A DNA stretch of 43,004 nt, taken from an uncultured Bacteroidales bacterium. Lineage in GTDB: Bacteria > Bacteroidota > Bacteroidia > Bacteroidales > Bacteroidaceae. A program made the translations under genes and the position numbers. The notes beneath the pieces were generated by a model, which did no database searches, was not told the DNA's origin, and was given only the letters and a program-made list of their open reading frames with translations. Shown here piece after piece: positions 1-7,862 of this stretch (its first letter is position 1; each line of letters opens with the position of its first letter). The stretch lies in the NCBI GenBank assembly GCA_937906165.1, contig CALCYA010000063.1, forward strand, positions 1 through 43,004. The letters run 5' to 3'.

Positions 1-295
1 ATGACACCATCGCAGTAGATATTTGTATCAATGGACAACTCCTATATTATTGCCTAAAAAAATATATAATCCGTTGTGTCACAATTTTTGAAATGTGTAA
101 TGGTGTCATCCTAAGCCATGCGAGCCAATGGTCGACGCCAGTAGGGGCTAAAGTCAAGAATCTCACAGAGGACTCTGCCAGCGACTTTGCGTGTCATTGT
201 CTGATTACTCCTGGGATATCTTGAATCCTAACTTGCATATCAGCTTCAATAACTGTTTTGCGTCGTAAAATGTGTCTGTTTAACCAAAATGTATA
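1..295. repeat. Gene-free segment with degenerate dispersed repeat
   Basis: No convincing gene is seen. A perfect 10-bp inverted repeat sits at 1-10 and 103-112 (ATGACACCAT / ATGGTGTCAT). The minus strand of 132-157 matches 35308-35333 at 24 of 26 positions; that segment lies inside the inverted-repeat element near 35.2 kb. The segment is therefore probably a decayed copy of a dispersed Bacteroidales repeat. Confidence 0.5.
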
Positions 296-325
296 TAAAA
301 AAAGGAGTAGCAACCGCTACTCCTT
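296..325 (-). terminator. Intrinsic terminator of the small winged-helix gene
   Basis: On the minus strand an 8-bp stem (AGGAGTAG / CTACTCCT) with a 6-nt loop is followed directly by a run of T. It lies about 25 nt after the stop codon of the 349-528 gene. Confidence 0.85.
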
Positions 326-348
326 GAACTGCAATATACTTCTCTTTC

Positions 349-528
349 TTATTCAGCAGGTGCCCATTTGCAACGTACGGGTGAAACAATTGCACCCTCT
401 TCCTTCAGCTGCTTCATGGCCTTGTCAACCTCCTTGCGGTCGATGCCGCTGAACTCTGCAATCTTACCTGCGTTCAGGGGCTCGCCTGCCTCCTTCATTG
501 TCTGCAATACTTTCTCTTTAGTTTCCAT
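349..528 (-). CDS. Small winged-helix-like DNA-binding protein, 59 aa
   Basis: The reading frame begins METKEKVLQTMKEAG and ends VRCKWAPAE. The pattern is a short helix (KEKVLQTMKEA), a helix-turn-helix-like stretch (NAGKIAEFSGIDRKEVDKAMKQ), and a C-terminal hairpin (EEGAIVSPVRCKW). This is the shape of a minimal winged helix such as the small predicted transcriptional regulators found widely in Bacteroidales. It stands alone, with its own promoter-like box upstream (571-578), AAAGGAAT just before the ATG, and a clear terminator after the stop. The target and physiological role are unknown. That it is a real gene is well supported by the bracketing signals; the DNA-binding role is inferred from the predicted fold only. 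Confidence 0.8.
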   Translation of the reverse strand: METKEKVLQTMKEAGEPLNAGKIAEFSGIDRKEVDKAMKQLKEEGAIVSPVRCKWAPAE

Positions 529-570
529 ATAATTCCTTTGTTTTTAGTTGTTAGTAATATGTTTCTTTAG

Positions 571-578
571 CGAATATA
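571..578 (-). promoter_or_regulatory. Probable -7 box TATATTCG
   Basis: Minus-strand TATATTCG fits the Bacteroidetes -7 consensus TAnnTTTG with one change. It lies 43 nt before the ATG at 528, leaving a leader of roughly 35 nt. Confidence 0.5.
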
Positions 579-845
579 GTGAAAGGCGAGTGGAGAATAA
601 AACAAGTTCACTCGTTTTTTATTCCGAGCCGTATCCTATTTTCGCGGTTTACCGCAAATATAATCAAAAAATAAGAACAAAAGCAATCAGAAAGATTTTT
701 TAGCATTTATAAAGAATTTTTCAGTATAGTGGATGCGGCTGCAATATAAATAGCAAAAACAGTAGTTTGTTGATTGTTTGTGCTAAACAATATTAAAATA
801 CGATAATTTGAGCTGCCATTTTTTTATATTTTAATAAAGTTGAGT

Positions 846-853
846 TAAATTCG
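846..853 (+). promoter_or_regulatory. Probable -7 box TAAATTCG
   Basis: TAAATTCG fits TAnnTT(T/C)G. It lies 73 nt before the chosen ATG at 926, which places the hairpin at 870-903 inside the transcribed leader. Confidence 0.45.
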
Positions 854-869
854 CGAAGTTTTTTTGGCT

Positions 870-903
870 TTCTGTCACCGCTAGGGTGGCAGAGGCTTTT
901 TTT
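870..903 (+). terminator. Terminator-like hairpin in the leader of the PCMD gene
   Basis: A 10-bp stem (TTCTGTCACC / GGTGGCAGAG, including G-U pairs) with a 5-nt loop is followed by GC and seven T. It lies between the promoter-like box and the start codon, so it could act as an attenuator of the downstream gene. It could also simply terminate transcription entering from upstream. Confidence 0.5.
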
Positions 904-925
904 GACGAATAAATTATATGAATAT

Positions 926-2839
926 ATGAAGAAATTTTTTACAACTTTATTTTTGTCCGCGGTCGTGGCTGCGCAGGCACAGTATCTGCCTAATAGCAGT
1001 TTTGACAGCTGGAAGACAGCTTGTGGCAGTACTGATGCAGTTAGTAATATGTTGGTACGCCCAGGAGTGGAACCGTCTGATTGGAGTGGCTCATCAGTCA
1101 ATCAAATGGGTCAACAAAAAGAATTGATTTCTAATCAAGATGGTGCTGTCAAAATGATCAATGCTTATATAGGGCTAAAATTTCTAAATTTAGGCTCCGT
1201 TGCTCCAGGCTTTATAACTCTTGCTACTCCATGGGTATATGCCTCAACTACGCTTTCTGATTGTGATGGCGGTGTTTATGGTGGTGTGGGGTTTACATAT
1301 AAGCCTGATGCCATTGCCGGAAAATTCAAAAGAGAAGATTCAACAGGTGAGAGTTCACATATTATAGTTTATTTGTGGAATGGTACTTTTGTTTCAAATA
1401 TCGGTAAGAAATCTGCTCCGGACCAGGCTCGTAATAATGTGGACAGAGCGATTATTGGCGAATCTAATTATACAGGTGACGGTACATTGGTTGCAAAATG
1501 CGATTACACATTTACAACTACTGACGGTGAATGGAAAGAGATTACAGTTCCCATAGAATATGTGAGTGATGAGGCTCCTGAAATGATGAATACCATTATC
1601 TCGGGCGGTGATTATTGGACACGTGCCAATATGAAAGAAGGTACAACTTTGTATGCCGACGATGTGCAGTTCGTATATTATTCCGAGCTTGCTTCGCTTG
1701 TGTATGGTGGTGTCAACTATCTGAAGAGCGGTGTCACATCTTACCTTATAAAGGGTGAGTATGACCCAAGCAAATTGTCACTGACATCAAACGGTAAGGG
1801 AGCTACTATAGAAACTTCTTTCAATGAGTATTACAATATACTGACAATAACAGTCAAGGGTAATGACTATTCAGCTAACCCCAATAATTGCCATGAGTAC
1901 AAGGTGATGTTCATCAAAGAGGGATATTACCGCATTGAGGATGCAACAGGTGCTTATCTTGACATGACAGGAAAGAGCGCCGGTGAGGCATTGGCATTGT
2001 CTACTGACGGAAATTCTGCCGGTACAATCTTCTATTATGACGGCAATGGCAAGTTGCTTAACTATAAGGCTGGTCAGTATACATATAACACTAATCTTGT
2101 TGCGCCGGTAGATGCAACCTCTGTAAGCTATTGGACTATGGCTGCAGGTGATGGTGCTTTGGTTATGCGTGACTCGAATTCATCAGTGGGCAAGTTCCTG
2201 CACTCTGATGGCTCTGCCGTTACAGGTTGTTCTTCTGCTTGCAGCCAGGAACACGGTTTCCTGTTCTGTGTTGCCGAGTCTCTTCCAATCTCTATAAGTG
2301 CAGCCGGTTATACTGCTTTCTATGCTCCTGTAGCCGTTGAGATACCAGCCGGTGTTACTGCCCATACGGTGACAATCAACGGTGATTGGGCAACGTTGTC
2401 CGATCCGTTGGAGGTGGTTCCTGCTTACACAGGTGTGGTTATAGCCGGCCCGGCAGGGGAGTATGGCCTTCCGATAGTTGAAACCTTTGAAGTTGTTGAT
2501 GACAATGCACTTCTTGGTACCATTGCTGCCGATTATGTTAAAGGTGATGCGTATGTGCTTTCAAAGCCTGCAGGCAAGGAGGTCGGTTTCTACAGGGCAA
2601 CGCTTAACAAACTTGACGGTACTGCATTCTACTTGAGCAGCCACAAGGCATATTTGCCTGCAAGTGCGGCACAGGGCAGTGCATTCTACGGTCTGCGCAT
2701 TGGCGGAACAACAGGAATAACGGAGGTTGAAACTGCTCCTGCCGAGGATGTTATCTATGACCTTACCGGCCGTAGGGTGACAAAGATTGTTGCTCCCGGT
2801 ATATATATTGTTAATGGTGTGAAGAAATTTTTCAATTGA
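926..2839 (+). CDS. Secreted PCMD-like (putative carbohydrate metabolism domain) protein with sorting-type tail, 637 aa
   Basis: An exported Bacteroidales protein of unknown substrate. The start is taken at the ATG at 926 rather than the upstream TTG at 902, because MKKFFTTLFLSAVVAAQAQ is then a clean signal peptide of about 19 residues. Residues 20-270 (PNSSFDSW, then a long beta-rich stretch ending YADDVQFVYYSE) resemble the PCMD family, a beta-sandwich domain often encoded near glycan-use genes. The middle holds further predicted beta modules. The last 30 residues (YDLTGRRV, APGIYIVNG) match the tail seen on many secreted Prevotella/Bacteroides proteins and on the esterase at 33657-35171. 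The 56-aa ORF 52 nt downstream is probably co-transcribed. Family assignment is by pattern recognition; the function is unknown. Confidence 0.75.
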   Translation: MKKFFTTLFLSAVVAAQAQYLPNSSFDSWKTACGSTDAVSNMLVRPGVEPSDWSGSSVNQMGQQKELISNQDGAVKMINAYIGLKFLNLGSVAPGFITLATPWVYASTTLSDCDGGVYGGVGFTYKPDAIAGKFKREDSTGESSHIIVYLWNGTFVSNIGKKSAPDQARNNVDRAIIGESNYTGDGTLVAKCDYTFTTTDGEWKEITVPIEYVSDEAPEMMNTIISGGDYWTRANMKEGTTLYADDVQFVYYSELASLVYGGVNYLKSGVTSYLIKGEYDPSKLSLTSNGKGATIETSFNEYYNILTITVKGNDYSANPNNCHEYKVMFIKEGYYRIEDATGAYLDMTGKSAGEALALSTDGNSAGTIFYYDGNGKLLNYKAGQYTYNTNLVAPVDATSVSYWTMAAGDGALVMRDSNSSVGKFLHSDGSAVTGCSSACSQEHGFLFCVAESLPISISAAGYTAFYAPVAVEIPAGVTAHTVTINGDWATLSDPLEVVPAYTGVVIAGPAGEYGLPIVETFEVVDDNALLGTIAADYVKGDAYVLSKPAGKEVGFYRATLNKLDGTAFYLSSHKAYLPASAAQGSAFYGLRIGGTTGITEVETAPAEDVIYDLTGRRVTKIVAPGIYIVNGVKKFFN

Positions 2840-2891
2840 TAAACGAAACCCTCACCCTCATCGGGGTGGTGGTAATAAATGATAATAACAG

Positions 2892-3062
2892 ATGATGAAA
2901 CGTGAATATGTTGCACCTCAGGTGCTTGAGGTGAATGTTGAGACTGTAAATGTACTGGCCGCATCTTTGTATATTGACGGAGAGACTTATGTCGACACTG
3001 AAGAGGATGGTGTCCTGCTCAGTGGCCGTCGCCGCGGTAAATGGGGCGATTTGTGGGAATAA
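2892..3062 (+). CDS. Small conserved-type ORF, 56 aa, partner of the secreted protein
   Basis: The frame starts with two adjacent ATGs (2892 and 2895): MMKREYVAPQVLEVNVET, then LAASLYIDGETYVDTEEDG and the basic-aromatic end GRRRGKWGDLWE. The N-terminal pattern K-x-Y-x-x-P-x-(V/L)-x-x-(V/L), followed by a short aliphatic-AAS segment and a divergent C-terminus, recurs in many small Bacteroidales ORFs that sit next to secreted proteins; I know of no assigned function. There is no signal peptide or membrane segment. It follows the PCMD gene by 52 nt, with a small imperfect hairpin (about 2849-2872) between them and a strong terminator after it, so both genes form one unit. It is too short for most gene callers. 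A secreted-peptide precursor is one possibility, but this is inference. Confidence 0.65.
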   Translation: MMKREYVAPQVLEVNVETVNVLAASLYIDGETYVDTEEDGVLLSGRRRGKWGDLWE

Positions 3063-3080
3063 ATTCCTTGTAAATATTCA

Positions 3081-3117
3081 GTTTGGGGGCGCCGTCATAG
3101 CGCCCCCAAACTTGTTT
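3081..3117 (+). terminator. Strong intrinsic terminator
   Basis: A perfect 12-bp GC-rich stem (GTTTGGGGGCGC / GCGCCCCCAAAC) with a 7-nt loop is followed by TTGTTT. It closes the PCMD/small-ORF unit. Confidence 0.85.
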
Positions 3118-3174
3118 ATGTGACAACTGGTCAAATAAACTCCTGTATGGCTTCTGATTTTCGTGAACTTGTGT

Positions 3175-3182
3175 TATCTTCG
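3175..3182 (+). promoter_or_regulatory. Probable -7 box TATCTTCG
   Basis: TATCTTCG lies 33 nt before the ATG at 3215, after the preceding terminator. The same octamer precedes relA (38288-38295, minus) and the radical-SAM gene (42016-42023). Confidence 0.5.
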
Positions 3183-3214
3183 CGAAAGGTGTCATAAGGA
3201 CGCATGTTTGAATT

Positions 3215-4639
3215 ATGGTGCATATTCTTAAAGATTTATATAAAGAGTGGGCTGGCGCTATGCCTGCCTCAACGGTGAGGCTTACCGGTGACGGTTCTAA
3301 CAGGGTGTATTACAGGTTGTCATCGGATGATGGTTCTGTCATCGGTGCCGTGGGAACATCGGCCGAGGAGAACAGGGCTTTTGTGGCTCTTGCCGATGCC
3401 TTTGCAAAAAGTGGTGTAGTCGCTCCAAAAGTGCTTGCCGTGTCGGACGATTCTCTGTGCTATCTGCAGGAAGACCTGGGCGATGTTTCGCTATATGCGT
3501 CACTGCAGGGCGCACGCGATGCCAGTTGTTTCAATGAAGAGGAGACTGCGTTGCTGTGCCGCACGATAGCACAGCTGCCACATATACAGTTCCGTGTGCC
3601 GCAACATTTCGATTTCTCACTCTGCTATCCTGTGAGCGAATTCAATGAGCGCACGGTGATGTGGGACCTCAACTACTTCAAGTATTGCTTCCTCAAGGGC
3701 GTGGGTGTGGAGTTCAACGAAAGCCTGCTCGAGGATGAGTTTGACCGCATGGCAGCCCTTTTGTTGAGCGACAATGACAATGTCTTCCTGTACCGCGATT
3801 TCCAATCGCGCAACGTGATGCTCAAGGACGGAGTTCCATGTTTCATTGATTTCCAGGGAGGCCGTCGCGGTCCCATATATTACGATGTGGCCTCTTTTGT
3901 GGGGCAAGCACGTGCAAAATATACTCCAGAAGCAATAGAGGCCATGCTCGGTGCATATCTTGATGCTTTGAGTGAGTATAAGAGTGTAGATAGGGAACAC
4001 TTCGGACAGATGCTGCTGCAGTTCCGCATCTTCCGCCTGTTGCAGAACTTGGGAACATACGGTTACCGTGGGCTTTTTGAACGTAAAAAGGCTTTTGTGG
4101 AGAGTATCCCGGCGGCTTTGGCGCAGTTGCTTCGGTTGTTGACCGAAATTGATGCTTTCCCTCATTTGCGGGAGGTGATAGCAGTGGTGGCGCACTTGCC
4201 TATATTTGTCCGTGAAGAGCGTAAGGAACTGACTGTGGATGTCATAAGCTTTTCCTATAAACGCGGGATTCCCGATGACCATTCAGGCAATGGCGGAGGC
4301 TTTGTATTCGATTGCCGTGCGATACATAATCCCGGGCGTTACGAGCCGTACAAGAAACTGACAGGAATGGACGAACCTGTGATAAAGTTCCTTGAGACAG
4401 AAAGCAATATCGCCGATTTCCTTGAGAATGCTTACTCTATGGTCGACAATATGGTCGAGACCTATCTGAAACGTGGCTTTACGCATATACAGGTATGTTG
4501 CGGCTGTACGGGCGGGCAGCACCGCTCGGTGTACAGTGCCGAACATATTGCGCGTCATGTGGCCGACAAGTTCGGTGTAAGGGTGGTGGTTACCCACAAG
4601 ATGCAGAACTGCTCTTATGTGATAGAGAAAAGGAAATAA
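3215..4639 (+). CDS. Sugar-kinase-like (APH/AmgK-type) domain fused to a RapZ C-terminal domain, 474 aa
   Basis: Two domains are joined. Residues 1-325 are an aminoglycoside-phosphotransferase-fold kinase: catalytic loop YRDFQSRN (193-200) and metal-binding IDFQGG (211-216), typical of the branch that includes AmgK (anomeric MurNAc/GlcNAc kinase). Residues 338-474 match the C-terminal half of RapZ: SFSYKRGIPDD near 345, the GCTGGQHRSVY motif at 430-440, and an EKRK end as in E. coli RapZ. The RapZ N-terminal P-loop domain is absent and the kinase takes its place. In enterobacteria the RapZ C-terminal domain binds glucosamine-6-phosphate and small RNAs, so a role in amino-sugar or cell-wall recycling is a reasonable inference. 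The substrate is not shown by the sequence. The gene is monocistronic. Confidence 0.85.
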   Translation: MVHILKDLYKEWAGAMPASTVRLTGDGSNRVYYRLSSDDGSVIGAVGTSAEENRAFVALADAFAKSGVVAPKVLAVSDDSLCYLQEDLGDVSLYASLQGARDASCFNEEETALLCRTIAQLPHIQFRVPQHFDFSLCYPVSEFNERTVMWDLNYFKYCFLKGVGVEFNESLLEDEFDRMAALLLSDNDNVFLYRDFQSRNVMLKDGVPCFIDFQGGRRGPIYYDVASFVGQARAKYTPEAIEAMLGAYLDALSEYKSVDREHFGQMLLQFRIFRLLQNLGTYGYRGLFERKKAFVESIPAALAQLLRLLTEIDAFPHLREVIAVVAHLPIFVREERKELTVDVISFSYKRGIPDDHSGNGGGFVFDCRAIHNPGRYEPYKKLTGMDEPVIKFLETESNIADFLENAYSMVDNMVETYLKRGFTHIQVCCGCTGGQHRSVYSAEHIARHVADKFGVRVVVTHKMQNCSYVIEKRK

Positions 4640-4761
4640 AACTGCGATACTATGGGCAAGGAGGGTGTTTGTCATCTACTGTCTCTCATGTGCAGTCCGT
4701 TTTCTTTTGAATCATTCCCGTTAAAATATGCTATATATTTTTATCGGGCTGGAATTTTTCT

Positions 4762-4769
4762 TAATTTTG
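4762..4769 (+). promoter_or_regulatory. Probable -7 box TAATTTTG
   Basis: A consensus TAnnTTTG match lies 21 nt before the ATG at 4791. It would drive the secreted small protein and the downstream peptidase. Confidence 0.55.
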
Positions 4770-4790
4770 TAGTTTGAAATGGTTTAGATT

Positions 4791-5183
4791 ATGAAAAAGA
4801 CACTATCAATACTTTTTGTAGCTCTCTTTGCGATTGCTTCAGCAGTGCATGCCAAGGGTGATGACGAGAAACCTGTTTATCTCTTCGGTGCGTCGTTCGC
4901 ATTCTCCGATTCGGTCGTATACTTTACCGAGATTATGCCTGTCGAAGGTGCAAAACTCGATGACAAGACAAAGTTCCTTCTTCATCGTCAGTACTATGCC
5001 TATGAGCTCAAGGACTATATGAATTTCCAGGAGAACATGCCTGGCAGGACATCTGTCATATATTTCTCTGACAAGCTCTCTAAACTAAAGAAGCAGGAGG
5101 CAAAGATAAGGAAACGCCTTGTTGAGAAGGAGGGCAAGACTGTCCGCTATCTGGGTGACAAGTTCAAGTTCGTAAAGCCTTGA
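4791..5183 (+). CDS. Secreted protein of unknown function, 130 aa
   Basis: A signal peptide (MKKTLSILFVALFAIASAVHA, then KGDDEK) precedes a mature part of about 109 residues. The mature part is basic towards its end (KLSKLKKQEAKIRKRLVEKEG) and reads like a small alpha/beta protein (VYLFGASFAFSDSVVYFTEI). No family is named with confidence. The next gene starts 4 nt after this stop, so it is cotranscribed with a clostripain-type lipoprotein. Whether it is an inhibitor, chaperone or substrate of that peptidase cannot be told from the sequence. Confidence 0.75.
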   Translation: MKKTLSILFVALFAIASAVHAKGDDEKPVYLFGASFAFSDSVVYFTEIMPVEGAKLDDKTKFLLHRQYYAYELKDYMNFQENMPGRTSVIYFSDKLSKLKKQEAKIRKRLVEKEGKTVRYLGDKFKFVKP

Positions 5184-5187
5184 TGCG

Positions 5188-6408
5188 ATGAGCAGGGTAG
5201 GAGCATGGCTTCTGTTGCTGTCGGTGTTGCTTGGGTCATGTAACAAGGAACCGGTCGTTCTAAAAGTGAAGCCCGATGTTGTTGAGAAGGGTGACACTGC
5301 ACGCAAGACTCTACTCGTTTACATGATGGCCGAGAACAGCCTGAACGGTTATGCGGCTTCCGATGTTGCCGAGATAGTGAAGGCCGTGCCGAGTGTGCCA
5401 AGCGACTGCCGCCTGTTTGTGTATGTCGATGACAAAGGATTCCCCATTCTTACCCAGTATTTCAATATGACAAACGGTGAGGTAGGAAATTCAAACTATC
5501 ATCCTTTCAGCGAGGACGTTTGCTCGAGCGATACAACGGCTTTTGGCCGCCTGCTCGATTTTATACTCGAGGATTATCCTACAGAGTCATTGGATATTGT
5601 CTTGTGGTCCCATGCCAACGGGTGGCTCCGTGCTCCGTTGAACTCTGCTCCACAGCGTACTATCGGCGTCGACAACGGCAAGAACTCATATAGCAATACC
5701 TCAACCCGAAGCATCGAGATTGAAGAACTTGCGGATTTGCTAAAGAGGTTGCCGACAAAAGTCGACAGAGTGATGTCCGATGCCTGCTTTATGCAGTGCG
5801 TAGAGGTTGCCTATGCCCTGCGTGATGCAGCAGAGTGGCTTATAGCCTCTCCGGCCGAGATTCCAGGTGACGGTGCTCTCTATTCGACAATGGTTCCCGA
5901 ATTCTTCCTTTCCGATGGCCCTGAGGCCATTATGGATGCCTATATAAAGGCCTACGAGGATGAATATACAGGTGCAGTGCTTTCAGCAGTGAAGACTTCT
6001 GGGATGCAGCATCTTGCCGATGTTACCTACAGCTATGTGAACAACTATTTCAACATTTACAAAACCCGCGAATATACCCCGCTTCTCGCTTATCTGCCGG
6101 GTGGAGGGTATGCCGGCGGTGTGCGCTATCCGTGCTACTATGATATGAATGCCGTGATGAAGAGGTACCTTGACGCCGAAGAGTATCTCCATTGGCGCAA
6201 GGCGTTTGATGAGGCTGTCGTGTATGTGGCTGCTTCGCCGGCCTGGTACTCGGCCGTATGTGGCAGGACTCTCCATTACGATACTCAGTCAGGTGGCGGA
6301 ATCTCTTGGTATCTTCCCCAGCGACGTGCCATGAACGAATCCTTGAATAATGATTTCAAGACAACTGAATGGTATTATGCTGCCGGCTGGGAAGCTGCCG
6401 GTTGGTAG
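5188..6408 (+). CDS. Clostripain-family (C11) cysteine peptidase, lipoprotein, 406 aa
   Basis: The lipobox LLGSC places a lipidated Cys at residue 18, so the mature protein is tethered to a membrane, probably the outer one. The C11 catalytic pair is visible: His142 in the DIVLWSHANGW motif and Cys200 in SDACFMQCVE. Family C11 enzymes cleave after basic residues (Arg for clostripain). Length and order of motifs fit the single-chain Bacteroidales members. The 4-nt gap to the upstream secreted protein implies translational coupling. It is followed by a clear hairpin terminator. Substrate, and whether it is self-activated by cleavage, are unknown. Confidence 0.88.
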   Translation: MSRVGAWLLLLSVLLGSCNKEPVVLKVKPDVVEKGDTARKTLLVYMMAENSLNGYAASDVAEIVKAVPSVPSDCRLFVYVDDKGFPILTQYFNMTNGEVGNSNYHPFSEDVCSSDTTAFGRLLDFILEDYPTESLDIVLWSHANGWLRAPLNSAPQRTIGVDNGKNSYSNTSTRSIEIEELADLLKRLPTKVDRVMSDACFMQCVEVAYALRDAAEWLIASPAEIPGDGALYSTMVPEFFLSDGPEAIMDAYIKAYEDEYTGAVLSAVKTSGMQHLADVTYSYVNNYFNIYKTREYTPLLAYLPGGGYAGGVRYPCYYDMNAVMKRYLDAEEYLHWRKAFDEAVVYVAASPAWYSAVCGRTLHYDTQSGGGISWYLPQRRAMNESLNNDFKTTEWYYAAGWEAAGW

Positions 6409-6440
6409 CCCAAAATGGTGAAAGGACTCATGCAATAAAT

Positions 6441-6467
6441 AAAGCAGTGGCACACAGCCACTGCTTT
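6441..6467. terminator. Terminator hairpin between convergent genes
   Basis: A perfect 11-bp stem (AAAGCAGTGGC / GCCACTGCTTT) with a 5-nt loop separates the peptidase from the convergent 6488-7213 gene. Short A and T stretches on both sides suggest it may serve both strands. Confidence 0.7.
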
Positions 6468-6487
6468 GTATTTGTAATGAATAGTTT

Positions 6488-7213
6488 TCAACTTTCTGGT
6501 AAGCAAATCACATCGTAGGAAAAGCGTGTGTGATTAATCCATTTCGGGGGATTGTAGTAGAGGTGTAGGTTTTCCAATGCAAGCTTCCTGAGTTTTTCTT
6601 CTTTTTCACGTAAGTATAAAACATATTTCCTGTCGTTGTAGAATGCATGTCTACTCTTAATCACAAAGCAATAGGTAATTCGTTCCCGTTTATGGACCAG
6701 AGGTATTATTATCTGCTCGCATCTGTCCGTGTCCATCAATGTATCTATTGGCGTTGTGTGGGAATAATTCTTGAGAAAAGGTCTGATGAAGTCAACCATT
6801 CTTCCTCCAGCTTTTATTGTTTCGGCCGTTTGTTTTTGTTTTTTATTCTTGCCAATTGCGGATGAGTGCAATGCTTTTCCTCCATAAATAGTTGAGTAGC
6901 TGACGAACATGTCGTTCCAGATGATCTTGATGTCGTCTTCAGTCTTGTTCTCCAGTGTGAAGCTTGCGTAAACGAACGATGGTTTGATTGTAAGTTTTAT
7001 CAGGTTGTCCTCATGTACGTTAAGGATGGTTTCTCCTTCGTGTATTGTTGTAAGATCTAAGATTCTGAAATCGTTCTTGTTAGCTTTCCGGGGCCAGGAA
7101 AAGAGGGCCTTTATGGGGTTGTCAATGCATATCTCTCTTGACCTGGCAATGTATGCAAGAAAGAGGAGAAGCAGGGCGTAGCTTCCGATGAATAAAATTG
7201 CTCCGGTTACCAT
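6488..7213 (-). CDS. Membrane-anchored protein of unknown function, 241 aa
   Basis: One N-terminal transmembrane helix (residues about 4-22, GAILFIGSYALLLLFLAYIA) is followed by a soluble domain with alternating beta segments (FVYASFTLENKTEDDIKIIWNDMFVSY). The C-terminus is basic and amphipathic (REKEEKLRKLALENLHLYY). No family is recognised. The hydrophobic helix is not followed by a good cleavage site, so it is more likely an anchor than a signal peptide. The gene stands alone; upstream lie the structured RNA candidate and a repeat array oriented towards it. Confidence 0.65.
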   Translation of the reverse strand: MVTGAILFIGSYALLLLFLAYIARSREICIDNPIKALFSWPRKANKNDFRILDLTTIHEGETILNVHEDNLIKLTIKPSFVYASFTLENKTEDDIKIIWNDMFVSYSTIYGGKALHSSAIGKNKKQKQTAETIKAGGRMVDFIRPFLKNYSHTTPIDTLMDTDRCEQIIIPLVHKRERITYCFVIKSRHAFYNDRKYVLYLREKEEKLRKLALENLHLYYNPPKWINHTRFSYDVICLPES

Positions 7214-7261
7214 GATGTATATTTTTAGAAGGTTAGCTTAAATTATTGGCAACCTGCCCTT

Positions 7262-7403
7262 AAAAAAAGCGCAGACCACCGTCATACGCCTCTTGGCTCA
7301 CCACAAGCCACAACACACTATGAGATAGCCTGCGCATATGCGCATACTATCAACGCGTGTTGCTATTAACTCGTTCGTGGTTCGATGTGGTGATTCAGAG
7401 GCG
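7262..7403 (-). ncRNA. Candidate structured RNA (long interrupted hairpin)
   Basis: Paired segments nest over 117 nt: CGCCTCT (7287-7293) with AGAGGCG (7397-7403), TCACCACA (7298-7305) with TGTGGTGA (7386-7393), CAACAC (7311-7316) with GTGTTG (7357-7362), and GATAG (7324-7328) with CTATC (7347-7351). The tip is the palindrome TGCGCATATGCGCA (7331-7344). On the minus strand the hairpin is followed, about 20 nt on, by seven T (7262-7268), as in a terminated transcript. The rod with internal loops recalls 6S-like RNAs, but I cannot assign a family. A decayed inverted-repeat mobile element is the alternative. Confidence 0.4.
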
Positions 7404-7468
7404 GTTGAGTTAAAAAATCAGAATGTCTTGCATTCAAGTTTTGCCTAAATGCTCTGCAAATATAATGC

Positions 7469-7615
7469 AAGCGAGTAGGGTAATGCAAATTTATTTGCAA
7501 TTATTTTCAACGAGCGCAGCCTATATTCAACGAAGTTAAATATTAGAAGCGAGTAGGGTAATGCAAATTTATTTGCAATTATTTTCAACGAGCGCAGCCT
7601 ATATTCAACGAAGTT
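7469..7615 (-). repeat. Two identical 69-bp direct repeats
   Basis: Positions 7469-7537 and 7547-7615 are identical, at a 78-bp spacing. Read on the minus strand, they share an ordered set of words with the 85-bp array at 10747-11078: AGGCTGC(A/G)CTCGTTG, then AAAATA, then a TTTG-containing segment, then a CTCG-N-TTGCA end. Each minus-strand copy carries TAAATTTG, a perfect match to the -7 promoter consensus. Confidence 0.85.
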
Positions 7616-7671
7616 GTATATAACCGATAACTCAATGTATCCGTTAAACTGTGAGAAATATTGATTAGAAG

Positions 7672-7822
7672 AACTCCCTCCCCTGCAGGTACTCCCTCTG
7701 TTTTGAACTCCTCCGTCACTACGTGACACCTCCTCTTTAAAAAGCGGAGGAGCTGTAGTACCCGCACGGCGTGATAGCTCTCCCTCTGTTTATAGAGGGA
7801 GTACCCGAAGGGGGAGGGAGTT
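7672..7822. repeat. Palindromic repeat element with nested hairpins
   Basis: The outer arms (7672-7700 and 7793-7822) are imperfect inverted repeats of about 29 bp. Inside are GTCAC-TAC-GTGAC (about 7716-7728), CTCCTC/GAGGAG and CTCCCTCT/AGAGGGAG hairpins. The minus strand reads GGAGGTGTCACGTAGTGAC, the same architecture as the palindromic units around the DUF559 gene near 40 kb. Confidence 0.7.
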
Positions 7823-7862
7823 AGGTGCTACGTGCGACTATTACTCATTGAAACCCTCGGAG

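Noticed and set aside
3617..4282. 221-codon minus-strand frame
   Set aside because: Shadow of the kinase-RapZ gene; composition rich in His, Gln and Cys and no start signals.
7370..7400. Possible tRNA (GGTTCGATG)
   Set aside because: No acceptor stem or other arms can be formed around it; the bases belong to the long hairpin.
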